Source: DATFDN01 sp963756545 (GTDB taxonomy: Bacteria > Pseudomonadota > Alphaproteobacteria > Acetobacterales > Acetobacteraceae). Taken from it: 64,000 bases of DNA. Positions 15,680 through 25,467 of the stretch are shown in pieces (the first letter of the stretch is position 1; every line of letters starts with the position of its first letter). The notes beneath the pieces were generated by a model. That model did not search any database. It saw only the letters and a list, made by a program, of their open reading frames with translations, and was not told the DNA's origin. The stretch spans positions 930,001 through 994,000 of the forward strand of contig CAVWNY010000001.1 of NCBI GenBank assembly GCA_963756545.1. The letters are read 5' to 3'. The position numbers and the translations under genes were made by a program.

Positions 15680-17404
15680 TCAAATGTCGGCGTAGCAGTG
15701 AGTCTCGGCCTCCCCGCCCGGGTGGGTCACGGCGCCGAGATGCGCCGGGCCGACCAACTGGGCGTATTTCCAGATCGCGCCGCTGTTGTAGTCGGTGCGG
15801 CGCGGGGTCCAGGCGGCGCTGCGCTGCGCCAGCTCGGCTTCGGGCAGCATGACGTCGATCGTGCCCTTATCGGCGTCGATCACGATGGGATCGCCGTCGC
15901 GCAGCAGCGCGATCGGCCCGCCGACCGCCGCCTCCGGCCCGACATGGCCGATGCAGAAGCCGCGCGTCGCGCCGGAGAATCGTCCGTCGGTGATCATCGC
16001 CACCTGCTCGCCCATGCCCTGGCCGTAGATCGCGCCCGTGGTGGCCAGCATCTCGCGCATTCCCGGTCCGCCCTTCGGCCCCTCGTAGCGGATCACGATG
16101 ACATCGCCTGCCTTGTAGGCGCGCGCCTGCACGGCGGCGAACGCCTCTTCCTCGGAATCGAAGCACAGCGCAGTGCCCTCGAAGCGCAGGGCGTGCAGCC
16201 CGGCGATCTTCACGATCGCGCCCTCCGGCGCAAGATTGCCCTTCAGCCCGACGACGCCCCCGGTGCGCGAGAGCGCGCGGGAAACCGGATACACGACGTC
16301 CTGGTCCGTGGGGAACACCACGTTTTCCAGTGTCTCGGCAAGCGTCTTGCCGGCGACGGTCATGCAGTCGCCGTGCAGCAGCCCGCCATCGAGGAGCGCC
16401 TTCAGGATCACCGGGATGCCACCGATCTTGTGGACGTCGAGCGCGACGTATTTCCCGGCGGGCTTGAGGTCGGCGATGTAGGGCGTGCGGCGCATGATCG
16501 CGACCACGTCGTCCATGGTGAAGCGGATGCCCGCCTCGTGCGCCATCGCCGGCAGATGCAGCCCGGCGTTGGTCGAACCGCCGGTCGCACCCACCACCAC
16601 GGCGGCGTTCTCCAGCGAGCGGCGGGTCACGATGTCGCGCGGGCGCAGACCGCTCTCGACCAGCGCCATCACCGCGCGCCCGGACTCCACCGCCCAGCGG
16701 TCGCGCTCCTCATAGGGCGCGGGCGAGCCGGCCGAGCCGGGCAGCGCGAGGCCGATCGCCTCGCTGACGGTCGCCATCGTGTTGGCGGTGAATTGCCCCC
16801 CGCAGGCGCCGGCCGAGGGGCAGGCGACGCATTCCAGCTCGTGGAGATCGGCGTCCGACATGTTGCCGGCGGCGTGCTGACCGACCGCCTCGAACACGTC
16901 GGCCACGGTCACGTCGCGATCCTTGAAGCGGCCCGGCAGGATCGAGCCGCCGTACATGAACACGCTCGGGATGTTCAGGCGCAGCATGGCCATCATCATT
17001 CCGGGCAACGACTTGTCGCAGCCGGCGAGGCCGACGAGGGCGTCGTAAGCGTGCCCGCGCACCGTGAGTTCCACCGAGTTGGCGATCAAGTCGCGCGAGA
17101 CCAGCGACGACTTCATGCCCTGATGGCCCATCGCGATTCCATCGGTGACGGTGATCGTGGTGAACTCGCGCGGCGTGCCGCTCGCCTCGACGACGCCCTT
17201 CTTCACTGACTGCGCCTGCCGCGACAGCGCGATGTTGCAGGGCGCGGCCTCGTTCCAGCAGGTCGCGACCCCGACGAACGGTTGATCAATCTCCTCCTGG
17301 GTCAGCCCCATCGCATAGTAGTAGCTGCGATGCGGCGCACGGTCCGGTCCCTCGGTCACGTGGCGGGAGGGCAGCTTGGCCTTGTCCCAGCGCCTGGTCA
17401 GCAT
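15680..17404 (-). CDS. ilvD: dihydroxy-acid dehydratase
   Basis: IlvD converts 2,3-dihydroxy-3-methylvalerate and -isovalerate to the 2-keto acids in isoleucine and valine synthesis. The 574-residue protein has the iron-sulfur cysteines in ATCWNEAAPCN, LAGCDKSLPG and the CPSAGACGG region, and GFCIGHVGPEAAVGGP near the C-terminus. The ATG at 17404 has CAGGGGAA upstream and matches the family start (LTRRWDKAKLPSRH). No other branched-chain gene is adjacent, so it is probably transcribed alone. Confidence 0.96.
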   Translation of the reverse strand: MLTRRWDKAKLPSRHVTEGPDRAPHRSYYYAMGLTQEEIDQPFVGVATCWNEAAPCNIALSRQAQSVKKGVVEASGTPREFTTITVTDGIAMGHQGMKSSLVSRDLIANSVELTVRGHAYDALVGLAGCDKSLPGMMMAMLRLNIPSVFMYGGSILPGRFKDRDVTVADVFEAVGQHAAGNMSDADLHELECVACPSAGACGGQFTANTMATVSEAIGLALPGSAGSPAPYEERDRWAVESGRAVMALVESGLRPRDIVTRRSLENAAVVVGATGGSTNAGLHLPAMAHEAGIRFTMDDVVAIMRRTPYIADLKPAGKYVALDVHKIGGIPVILKALLDGGLLHGDCMTVAGKTLAETLENVVFPTDQDVVYPVSRALSRTGGVVGLKGNLAPEGAIVKIAGLHALRFEGTALCFDSEEEAFAAVQARAYKAGDVIVIRYEGPKGGPGMREMLATTGAIYGQGMGEQVAMITDGRFSGATRGFCIGHVGPEAAVGGPIALLRDGDPIVIDADKGTIDVMLPEAELAQRSAAWTPRRTDYNSGAIWKYAQLVGPAHLGAVTHPGGEAETHCYADI

Positions 17405-17578
17405 CGCTCGTTCCCCTGTCCGTTCGCCTCGCTTATAGCGCCGCACGCGCCGAGGCCAACCCGGCGGTTTTCTAGAAACTGTTCCGCTATTGTTTCTGCT
17501 CGCGATCTTTTGAGACGGGCGTTTACCGCTTGTTAACCGAACGGAGCGAAAACAGAGGAACAGAACAAGGACACTCCC

Positions 17579-18145
17579 ATGCGATACGGTCGAACAGTTG
17601 TTCTCGCGGCGGCACTCGCGGCCTCCATCGCCTCGACGGGCCGACAGGTGGCCGCCGCCGAGCCAGCCCATTTCGCGGTCATGGGCGTCCGCCTGTACAT
17701 GAGCGCGCAGGAGGTGCTAGCCGCGCTCTACGCCCAGGGCGTGCGCGAGGATGGGGTGAGCGAGCATGTCCACCCCTGCGCGCTGCACGCCTCTGCCGCC
17801 TGCACCGACAGCATCTCCGCTCGCCTGCCGGACGGGCCGATCACGATCAAGTTCACCGACGCGCCCGCCGGCTTCAACGAGGGGCGCGAGGCCGCCTTCA
17901 GCATCGCCTACCACCTGACCAGCGCGCCGCGGGGCACTGCCGAGATGCGCGACGTGGCCGAGGAGCGGTTCGGCGCGCTCTCCGACGCCGCCGATGGCGC
18001 GTGGTGCGCCGGCGCGGCGACCGCCTGCCCGGAGGACCGCCCGCGCATGGCGTTCCGGGCCGGCGCCACCGGCGGGGGCGAGCTGGCGCTGACCGATCTC
18101 GGCCTGCCGGCCCGGCTCGCCTTGGGCGCCGGCAAGGCGCGGTGA
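17579..18145 (+). CDS. secreted hypothetical protein with four cysteines
   Basis: I do not recognise this 188-residue protein. It begins with a clear signal peptide (AAALAASIAST, cleavage near VAAAE). The mature part is mostly soluble and has four cysteines in two close pairs (PCALHASAACTD and WCAGAATACPED), suggesting two disulfides in the periplasm. AAGGA lies about seven bases before the ATG. The stop overlaps the start of a Crp-like regulator by four bases, so the two genes are likely translated together. Confidence 0.6.
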   Translation: MRYGRTVVLAAALAASIASTGRQVAAAEPAHFAVMGVRLYMSAQEVLAALYAQGVREDGVSEHVHPCALHASAACTDSISARLPDGPITIKFTDAPAGFNEGREAAFSIAYHLTSAPRGTAEMRDVAEERFGALSDAADGAWCAGAATACPEDRPRMAFRAGATGGGELALTDLGLPARLALGAGKAR

Positions 18146-18903
18146 ACGCCGAAACCCGTGCGCGGCCGCGGGCTTTTGTCAGCATGGGCGTGGCTCTCCA
18201 TCCCGACGTCGCCAACCTTCTGCTGGCCCAGTCGGGTGCGGCGCTCCGATCGCTCGCCCCGCACCTCACGGTCGTGACGCTGCGGCGCGGGCAGACGCTG
18301 ACCCGGCGGCACGATCCGATCGCGCAGCTCGTGTTCCCCCATCATGCGGTGGTCTCGCTCGTCACCCGCACCGCTGAGGGTCAGGCCATGGAAACCGGCC
18401 TGATCGGGCGCGAGGGGTGCGTCGGCACGGAGGCGCTGCTGGGAGCTGACGGGGCGGTGTCGGACTCGACCGTGCAGGTGCCCGGGGATGCCACCATCGC
18501 GGCCTTGGCGCCGATGCAAGCCGCCTTCGCCGAGGACGCGGGCCTGCACGACGCACTGTTGCGCCATCTCCGCGCCCTGCTGGCGCAGGTCATGCAGTCG
18601 GTCGCGTGCAACCGGATGCACGCCGCCCCGGAGCGCTGCGGCCGCTGGCTGCTGATGGTCCACGACCGCGCCGGGCGCGATGATCTGGCGCTTACCCAGG
18701 AGTTCCTGGCCGAGATGCTGGGCGTCCGCCGTCCAACCGTGACCCTGGTCCTGCAGGCATTGCAGCAGGCCGGCCTGATCGCCACCCCGCGCGGCCGCAT
18801 CGTCGTGCGCGATCGTGCGGGCCTGGAGCGCGCGGCCTGCGAATGCCACCGCGTCATCCGCCGCGCGCTGGACGACGTCGGGCTGGGGCTGCCGGTGCCG
18901 TGA
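18142..18903 (+). CDS. Crp/Fnr-family transcriptional regulator
   Basis: A 253-residue regulator with an N-terminal cyclic-nucleotide-binding-like beta-barrel (about residues 30-150) and a C-terminal winged helix of the Crp type (TQEFLAEMLGVRRPTVTLVL as the recognition region). The Cys spacing of FNR and the Arg-Ser phosphate-binding motif of Crp are not evident, so the ligand is unknown. The pattern (LETGLIGREG-type segment, here METGLIGREGCVG) is typical of the Crp-like proteins often seen in Acetobacteraceae and rhizobia. GTG at 18142 overlaps the previous stop (GTGA); ATG at 18184 is the alternative. Confidence 0.8.
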   Translation: MNAETRARPRAFVSMGVALHPDVANLLLAQSGAALRSLAPHLTVVTLRRGQTLTRRHDPIAQLVFPHHAVVSLVTRTAEGQAMETGLIGREGCVGTEALLGADGAVSDSTVQVPGDATIAALAPMQAAFAEDAGLHDALLRHLRALLAQVMQSVACNRMHAAPERCGRWLLMVHDRAGRDDLALTQEFLAEMLGVRRPTVTLVLQALQQAGLIATPRGRIVVRDRAGLERAACECHRVIRRALDDVGLGLPVP

Positions 18904-18921
18904 GAAGACCCCGCGATCCCG

Positions 18922-20508
18922 CTACGCCGCCGCGAGGTCGAAGGCGGCGGCCAGCAGGGCGCGCGTGTACGCTTCGCGCGGGCGCGCGAAGATTGCGTCG
19001 GCCTCGCCCTCCTCCACAACGCGGCCATTGCACAGCACCACGATCCGGTGCGCGAGCGCGCGCACGACGCGCAAGTCGTGGCTGATGAACAGGTAGCCGA
19101 GTCCGTGCCGGACCTGCAGCTTGCGGAGAAGATCGACGATCTGCGCCTGCACCGACACGTCGAGCGCGCTCGTCGGCTCGTCGAGCACGACCAGACTCGG
19201 GTTCAGCACCATCGCGCGGGCGATGGCCGCGCGCTGGCGCTGGCCGCCGCTGAACTCGTGCGGATAGCGCTCGGCGGCATCCGCCGGCAGCCCGACCTCG
19301 GCCAGCGCCGCCCCCACGCGCGCCGCGCGATCGGGTCGCGACAGTCCTGGCTCATGCACGCGCAAGCCCTCGGCCACGATGTCGCCGACGCTCATCCGCG
19401 GCGACAGGCTGCCGTACGGGTCCTGAAACACGAGCTGCATCCGCGCCCGCTCCCGACGCAGCGCGCGTGGGTCGAGCGTCGCGAGGTCGCGGCCGGCGAA
19501 GACGATGCGGCCCTCGGCCGGCAACAGCCGGAGTGCCGCGAAACCCAGCGTCGTCTTGCCCGATCCCGATTCGCCCACCAGCCCGACCGTCTCGCCCGCG
19601 CGCACGCTGATCGAGACATTGTCCACCGCGCGCACGGTGCCTCCGGCGCGGCGCAGCACGCCCCGCCTCAGGTCGAAGCTGACGCCGACGTGGCTGGCGT
19701 CGAGCAGCGACGCCGCGCCGGCCGGCACCGGCGCCGGCCGCCCGGCCGGCTCGGCGGCGAGCAGCGCGCGCGTGTAGGGGTGCGCGGGCGCGGCGAACAC
19801 CTGCGCCACCTCCCCCGCCTCCACGATCGCGCCGTCCTGCATCACGCACACGCGGTCGGCGTGGCGACGTACGATCGCGAGGTCATGCGTGATGAGCAGC
19901 AGCGCCAGACCGCGCTCGGCTTTCTGGCGGGCCAGCAGTTCGAGGATTTGGGCTTGGATGGTGACGTCGAGCGCCGTCGTCGGCTCGTCGGCGATCAGCA
20001 GCGCGGGATCGTTGGCGAGCGCCACCGCGATCATCACCCGCTGGCGCTGACCGCCCGAGAGCTGGTGCGGAAACGCGCCCAGCCGATGCGCGGCGTCCGG
20101 AAATCCCGCCTGGTCGAGCAGCGCCAGAACCCGCGCCCGCAGCGCCGCGCGCGGCACGCGCCGGTGCAAGGTGACCGCCTCGGCCACCTGCCGGCCGACC
20201 CGGTGCAGCGGATTGAGGCTGGTCATCGGCTCCTGGAACACGATCCCGGCGATGTCGCCGCGCGCCCGATGCAGCACGCCCGGCTTGGCCCCGATCATGC
20301 TCTCGCCGTCGAGCCGGATGCGCCCGGCGGGGTTCGTCGCCCCGTGCGGCAGCAGTTGCAGCAGCGACAGCGCGGTCAGCGACTTGCCGGACCCGGATTC
20401 GCCCACCAGGGCCAGCGTCTCGCCGCGATCCAGCCGAAAGCCGACGTCGCGCACGACGAGCCTGGCGCCGAAGGCGACGGACAGATTCTCGACCTCGACG
20501 AGGCTCAC
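18922..20508 (-). CDS. yejF: peptide ABC transporter ATPase, two nucleotide-binding domains (YejF type)
   Basis: A 528-residue protein with two fused ABC ATPase domains, as in YejF. Each domain has its own Walker A (GESGSGKS, GESGSGKT), signature (LSGGQRQRV, FSGGQRQRA) and Walker B (LLIADEPTTALD, VVLDEPTSALD). It energises uptake of oligopeptides through the YejB/YejE pore. The GTG at 20508 overlaps the yejE stop by four bases and gives the expected family length. It is the last gene of a minus-strand operon yejA-yejB-yejE-yejF. Confidence 0.92.
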   Translation of the reverse strand: MSLVEVENLSVAFGARLVVRDVGFRLDRGETLALVGESGSGKSLTALSLLQLLPHGATNPAGRIRLDGESMIGAKPGVLHRARGDIAGIVFQEPMTSLNPLHRVGRQVAEAVTLHRRVPRAALRARVLALLDQAGFPDAAHRLGAFPHQLSGGQRQRVMIAVALANDPALLIADEPTTALDVTIQAQILELLARQKAERGLALLLITHDLAIVRRHADRVCVMQDGAIVEAGEVAQVFAAPAHPYTRALLAAEPAGRPAPVPAGAASLLDASHVGVSFDLRRGVLRRAGGTVRAVDNVSISVRAGETVGLVGESGSGKTTLGFAALRLLPAEGRIVFAGRDLATLDPRALRRERARMQLVFQDPYGSLSPRMSVGDIVAEGLRVHEPGLSRPDRAARVGAALAEVGLPADAAERYPHEFSGGQRQRAAIARAMVLNPSLVVLDEPTSALDVSVQAQIVDLLRKLQVRHGLGYLFISHDLRVVRALAHRIVVLCNGRVVEEGEADAIFARPREAYTRALLAAAFDLAAA

Positions 20509-21557
20509 CGCGGTAGCCGGCGCGGATCGAAGGCGTCGCGCACCGCCTCGCCGATGAAGATCAGCAGGATCAGCAAGCCGCCGAGCACGCAGAACGCCGT
20601 GATGCCGAGCCACGGCGCCTGGAGGTTGTTCTTGCCCTGCGCCACCAGTTCGCCGAGCGAGGGCGCGCCGGGGGGCAGGCCGAAGCCCAGGAAGTCCAGG
20701 CTGGCCAGCACCGTCACCGAGCCCGACAGGATGAACGGCAGATAGGTGAGCGTGGCGACGAGCGCGTTGGGCAGGATGTGCCGGCGCATCACCGCCGTGT
20801 CGGACACGCCGAGCGCCCGCGCGGCGCGCACGTATTCCAGCGCGCGCCCGCGCAGGAATTCCGCCCGAACCACGCCGGTCAGGTTCATCCAGGAGAACAG
20901 CAGCAGGAAGGCCAGCAGCACCCAGAAGCCGGGCGTGATGATGCTGCCCAGGATGATGAGCAGATAGAGCTGCGGCATCCCGTTCCAGATCTCGATGAAC
21001 CGCTGGAAGAACAGGTCGGTCAGCCCGCCATAGTAGCCCTGCACCGCACCGGCCGCGATGCCGGCCGCCGAGGATAGCACCGTCAGCGCGAAGCCGAACA
21101 GGATCGACAGTCGCAGCCCGTAGATTACGCGGGCCAGCACGTCGCGCGCCTGGTCGTCGGTGCCGAGCAGGTTGTGCCACGAGGGCGGCGCCGGCGACGG
21201 GCGGCCGAGGTCGGTCACGATCGTGTCGTAGCTGTACGGGATGGCCGGCCAGACCATCCAGCCATGGGCGCGGATGGCCCGCCGCACGTCGGGGTCGGTG
21301 TAGTCCGCCGCCATCGGCAGGAAGTCGGGGCCGAAGGTCGTCTCGGGATAGTTGTGCAGCACGGGGACGTAGAAGCGTCCGTCGAAGCGTACCAGCAGCG
21401 GGCGGTCGTTGGCGATCAGCTCGGCGCACAGGCTGGCCCCGAACACCGCGAGAAACAGCCACAGCGAGACAAATCCCCGGCGGTGCTGGCGGAATACGAG
21501 CAGCCGCCGGCGCGTGACCGGCGATAGACTCGCCTTCGCGCCCAGTGCCAGGCTCAC
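20505..21557 (-). CDS. yejE: peptide ABC transporter permease (YejE type)
   Basis: Inner-membrane permease of the binding-protein-dependent peptide importer, 350 residues. An N-terminal segment with one helix and a long periplasmic loop (ETTFGPDFLPMAADYTDP) is typical of YejE. The permease core follows with LLGTDDQARDVLARVIYG and the EAA loop EYVRAARALGVSDTAVMRRH. GTG at 21557 overlaps the yejB stop by four bases, and the stop overlaps yejF by four, so all three are translationally coupled. Confidence 0.92.
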   Translation of the reverse strand: MSLALGAKASLSPVTRRRLLVFRQHRRGFVSLWLFLAVFGASLCAELIANDRPLLVRFDGRFYVPVLHNYPETTFGPDFLPMAADYTDPDVRRAIRAHGWMVWPAIPYSYDTIVTDLGRPSPAPPSWHNLLGTDDQARDVLARVIYGLRLSILFGFALTVLSSAAGIAAGAVQGYYGGLTDLFFQRFIEIWNGMPQLYLLIILGSIITPGFWVLLAFLLLFSWMNLTGVVRAEFLRGRALEYVRAARALGVSDTAVMRRHILPNALVATLTYLPFILSGSVTVLASLDFLGFGLPPGAPSLGELVAQGKNNLQAPWLGITAFCVLGGLLILLIFIGEAVRDAFDPRRLPR

Positions 21558-22618
21558 CGCTGCGCCTCGAAGTCGATGCGCGGATCGACGACCGTGTAGA
21601 GCAGGTCGCCCACGATCTGCATCAGCAGCGCCAGCAGAGTGAAGATGTAGAGGGTGCCGAACATCACCGGATAGTCGCGCTGCACCGCGGACTGAAAGCC
21701 GAGCAGCCCCAGCCCGTCGAGCGAGAACACGATCTCCACCAGAAGCTGGCTGGTGAACAGCACGCCGATGAAGGCCTGCGGGAAGCCGGCGACGATCAGC
21801 AGCATGGCATTGCGGAACACGTGGCCGTACAGCACCCGGCCTTCCGAGGCGCCCTTGGCGCGGGCGGTCACGACGTACTGCTTGCGGATCTCCTCCAGAA
21901 AGCAGTTCTTGGTCAGGATGGTCAGGCTGGCAAACCCGCCGGCCACCACGGCGAGCGTCGGCAGCGCCATGTGCCAGAAATAGTCGCCGGCGCGCGCGAG
22001 CAGCGGCCAGGACGCGGCGCCGTCGCTGGAGATGCCGCGCAGCGGAAACCATTGCAGATAGCTGCCGCCCGCGAACAACACGATCAGCAGGATCGCCAGC
22101 AGGAAGCTCGGCACCGCGTAGCCCGCCAGCACCACCGCGCTGGTCCCGACATCAAAGCGGCTGCCGTCACGCACGGCCTTTCGGATGCCGAGCGGGATGG
22201 AGACGACATAGATCAGCAAGGTGGACCACAGCCCGAGCGAGATGGAGACGGGCAGCTTCTGCGCGATCAGATGCAGCACCGACTGGCCGCGAAAAAAGCT
22301 GCGCCCGAAGTCGAAGGTCAGATAGCCCTTCACCATGTTGACGAAGCGGGTCAGCGGCGGCTTGTCGAAGCCGAACATCTTGCGGATCTCGGCCACCACC
22401 TGCGGATCGAGGCCGCGCGCGCCGCGGTAGGCGCCCGCCGCGCCAAGATCCGAGGTCGGGCCGGAGATCTGGGCCGCCTCGCCCTTGCCGCGCAAATTCG
22501 CCATCATCTCCTCGACCGGGCCTCCAGGCGCCAACTGCACGACGGCGAAGTTGATGGCGATGATGCCGAACAGGGTCGGGATCACCAGCAAGAGCCGGCG
22601 CAGCAGGTAGCCGGTCAT
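21554..22618 (-). CDS. yejB: peptide ABC transporter permease (YejB type)
   Basis: Second permease of the same importer, 354 residues, starting TGYLLRRLLLVIPTLFGI with the first helix at once, as in DppB/YejB proteins. The large segment after VQLAPGGPVEEMM contains the YejB-type GLDPQVVAEIRKMFGFDKP. The EAA loop is YVVTARAKGASEGRVLYGHV. ATG at 22618 lies 58 bases after the yejA stop. Confidence 0.93.
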   Translation of the reverse strand: MTGYLLRRLLLVIPTLFGIIAINFAVVQLAPGGPVEEMMANLRGKGEAAQISGPTSDLGAAGAYRGARGLDPQVVAEIRKMFGFDKPPLTRFVNMVKGYLTFDFGRSFFRGQSVLHLIAQKLPVSISLGLWSTLLIYVVSIPLGIRKAVRDGSRFDVGTSAVVLAGYAVPSFLLAILLIVLFAGGSYLQWFPLRGISSDGAASWPLLARAGDYFWHMALPTLAVVAGGFASLTILTKNCFLEEIRKQYVVTARAKGASEGRVLYGHVFRNAMLLIVAGFPQAFIGVLFTSQLLVEIVFSLDGLGLLGFQSAVQRDYPVMFGTLYIFTLLALLMQIVGDLLYTVVDPRIDFEAQR

Positions 22619-22676
22619 CGCATATCCCGCGCGCGCGTCCCCTCATGCCGCGGTGAAGACCCGACCGTTGGCACGC

Positions 22677-24577
22677 TCACCCGCCTTTTGCCCGCGCCAC
22701 GTCGATCGCGCGCGCCTTGGCCGCGTCCACCCACCAGGTGTCGAAATCCACGCCATCCCGCAACGCGATGCCGGGCTGGCCGAAGCGGTCCCAGTAGGCG
22801 ACGTGAAACACCTGGTTGCCCCAGGCCGGCACCAGATACCAGCGCCACAGCAGCACGCGATCCAGCGCGCGCGCCGCTGTTCGCAGACTGTCGCGGTCGG
22901 GCGCGGCGATCACCTTGGCGACCAGCGCATCCACCGCCGGATCGCAGACGCCGGCGAGATTGTTGCTGCCCGCCTGCTTGGCCGAGGCACAGGAGAAATC
23001 GTCCGCCAGCTCGCTCCCCGGCAGATCGCTCTGCGGTATCACTATCATCGTCATGTCGAAATCGAAGTCGTCGGTCAGGCGCTGGAACTGCGCGGGATCG
23101 ACGGTCCGCACGTCCACCGCGATCCCGAGATGCTTGAGCGTCTGCACGTAAGGCAAGGCCACGCGTTCGAAGCTCGGGTCGTCCAGCAGGATGGTGAAGC
23201 GCATCTGCTCGCCTTGCGCATTCACGAGCTTCATGTCCCGCACGCGCCAGCCCGCCTTCTCAAGCAGGCCGAGTGCCTTCATAAGTTCCGGGCGGTTGTG
23301 GCCCGATCCGTCGGTGACAGGCAGGGTGAAGGGCTCGGTGAACAGCGCGGGCGGCAGCTCCGCGCGGAACGGGTCCAGCAAGGCCAGTTCCCCCGGGCCG
23401 GGCAGGCCGGTCGCGGCGAGATCGCTGTTGTCGAAGTAGCTCAGCGTCCGCTTGTAGGAACCGAAGAACAGGTTGCGGTTCGCCCACTCGAAATCATAGG
23501 CCTCGGCGATCGCCTGGCGAACCAGCGGATCGTGGAACACCGGCCGCCTTGTGTTCATGATCCATCCCTGCATCCCCGTCGGCAGATGGTGGCGGATGTT
23601 GGCCTTGATCACCTGTCCATCGCGCACCGCCGGGAAATCGTAGGCCCGCGCCCAGTTCTTGGAAATGTTCTCCGCCCGCAGATCGACCTGCCCGGCCTTG
23701 AACGCCTCAAGCGCCACCGAGGCGTCGCGGTAGTAGTCCACGCGCACGCGGTCGAAGTTGTTGGTCCCGATCGCGGTCGGCAGATCGCGCGCCCACCAGT
23801 TCGGGTCACGCGCGAAGGTCACACTGCGCCCCAGCTCGAACTGTTCCACCCGGTACGGCCCCGAGCCGACGGGCGCCACGGTGAGCGGCTGGGTGAAATC
23901 GCGGCCCTTGAAGAAGTGCTCGGGCAGCACGGGCAGCTCGCCCAGGGTCAGCGGCAAGGTCCGGTCCCGCCCGGGCTTGAAGTGGAACACGACGCGATCC
24001 TCATCGGCCTCCACGTTCGTCACGCCGGCGAGCTGGATGCGGAAGGCGGGCGAGCCCTGCGCGACCAGAATGTGGAAGGTCCAGGCGACGTCCTCGGCCG
24101 TCACCGGCACGCCGTCGGAGAAATGCGCCTCCGGCCGAAGGGTGAAGGCGATCCAGGAGCCGTCTGCCGGCGTCTCGACGGTGCTGCAGAGATGGCAGTA
24201 GGCCGTGGCGACCTCGTCGGCCGATGCCGCGAGCAGACTTTCCCAAACATGCCCGATCGAGGCGCCCGAGCCGGAGCCGCCGGGCAGGATCACCCAGGCG
24301 CCGACCAGCCCGGCAACGGACCGGCCGCGCAGGATGAACGGGTTGAAGCTGTCGTAGCTGCCGACGGCGGCGAGCCGCACCTCGCCCCCCTTCGGCGCGT
24401 CCGGGTTGACATAGGGGAAATGCGCGAAGCCCGCCGGCAGCGCCGGAGTGCCGAGGATGGAGATGGCGTGGCTGCTCGAAACCGGCGCCTCGGCGCGCGT
24501 CCCCGCCGGAAGCAGGAGAGTCGACGAGCAGCGGCAGCAATGCGCGCGCGGCTCTACCCCATCTTCGCATGGCACGT
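22677..24577 (-). CDS. yejA: peptide ABC transporter substrate-binding protein (YejA type), frameshift in signal peptide
   Basis: Periplasmic solute-binding protein of family 5, about 610 residues, with YejA features such as HAISILGTPALPAGFAHFPY and YVNPDAPKGGEVR at the start of the mature chain and WWVDAAKARAIDVARAKGG at the end. The mature frame has no good start. One frame over lie ATGs at 24577 and 24562, and the latter begins RRWGRAARALLPLL, a typical signal-peptide start. The mature frame picks up at LLLPAGTRAEAP. A one-base indel near 24500-24520 would join them. It heads the operon. The gene is called confidently, its 5' end is not. Confidence 0.85.
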
Positions 24578-24656
24578 ATGAGCATGGATGCTTGATGCCC
24601 GCGCGCGGCCCCGGGCGATACTGAATTTCCTTCAACTCCGTTCGGGGCCGATGCGG

Positions 24657-25460
24657 TCAGGCGGCGAGCAGCCTGACGGCCGGCTCCAGCAGCCGGGGAT
24701 CGCCCACCGCCAGCGCGCGGCCGTCGCCATCGCGACGCAGCGTCTGGCCGCGCCAGTCGGTCATCCGGCCGCCCGCGCCCTCGATGACGGGCAGCAGCGC
24801 CGCCCAGTCCCATACCTTCAGGTCGGCTTCGGCGATGATGTCGATGTGACCCAGGGCGAGCAGGCCGTAGGCGTAGCAGTCCCCGCCCCAGGAGATGCGC
24901 CGGACGGCGTCGGCCAGGCGCTGCCAGGGCAGGCGATGCTGCCGGCCGAGCAAGTCGGGAGAGGTGCAGGACAGCTCGGCATCGGCAAGCGCGGGGCAGG
25001 CGCGACAGCCGGGCGCGCCGCCGAGCGGGCCGCGGAAGACGGTCGGCCGGCCGGCGGCGCCGATCCAGCGTTCCCCGGTCACGGGCTGGTCGATCACGCC
25101 GAGAATCGGCCGCTCATCTTCGAGCAGCGCGATCAACGTCCCGAACATCGGACGTCCGGTGATGAAAGCGCGCGTGCCGTCGATCGGATCGAGCACCCAG
25201 CGGAGCGCAGCGCCGGGGCGGTCCACGCCGTATTCCTCGCCCTCGATGCCGTGGAAGGGGCATCGCTCGGCGAGCACGGCGCGCATGGCTTGTTCGGCGC
25301 TGCGGTCGGCGATGGTGACCGGACTGCGATCGGCCTTGAGGTCCGCCGTCAGCCGCGCGCGGAAGAACGGACGGATCACCGCTCCCGCGACATCGGCGGC
25401 GGCCTCGGCGACGGCGACCAGGCGGTTCAGGTCGGGCAGTCCGGCCGCGTCCGCGGTCAT
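24657..25460 (-). CDS. hisN: inositol-monophosphatase family; probable histidinol-phosphatase (HisN type)
   Basis: A 267-residue Mg-dependent phosphatase of the inositol monophosphatase fold. Metal-binding motifs are GIEGEE, DPIDGTRAFITG and the late VWDWAALLPVIEGAGG. The segment WGGDCYAYGLLALGHIDI is characteristic of the HisN branch, which removes phosphate from histidinol phosphate in histidine synthesis in bacteria lacking HisB-type phosphatase. A general inositol phosphatase role cannot be ruled out. ATG at 25460 is chosen, eight bases after the cytochrome c stop, so the two may share a transcript. Confidence 0.82.
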   Translation of the reverse strand: MTADAAGLPDLNRLVAVAEAAADVAGAVIRPFFRARLTADLKADRSPVTIADRSAEQAMRAVLAERCPFHGIEGEEYGVDRPGAALRWVLDPIDGTRAFITGRPMFGTLIALLEDERPILGVIDQPVTGERWIGAAGRPTVFRGPLGGAPGCRACPALADAELSCTSPDLLGRQHRLPWQRLADAVRRISWGGDCYAYGLLALGHIDIIAEADLKVWDWAALLPVIEGAGGRMTDWRGQTLRRDGDGRALAVGDPRLLEPAVRLLAA

Positions 25461-25467
25461 GGCGCGA

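Noticed and set aside
15659..17209. Plus-strand frame of 516 codons opposite ilvD
   Set aside because: Antisense shadow of ilvD without recognisable motifs.
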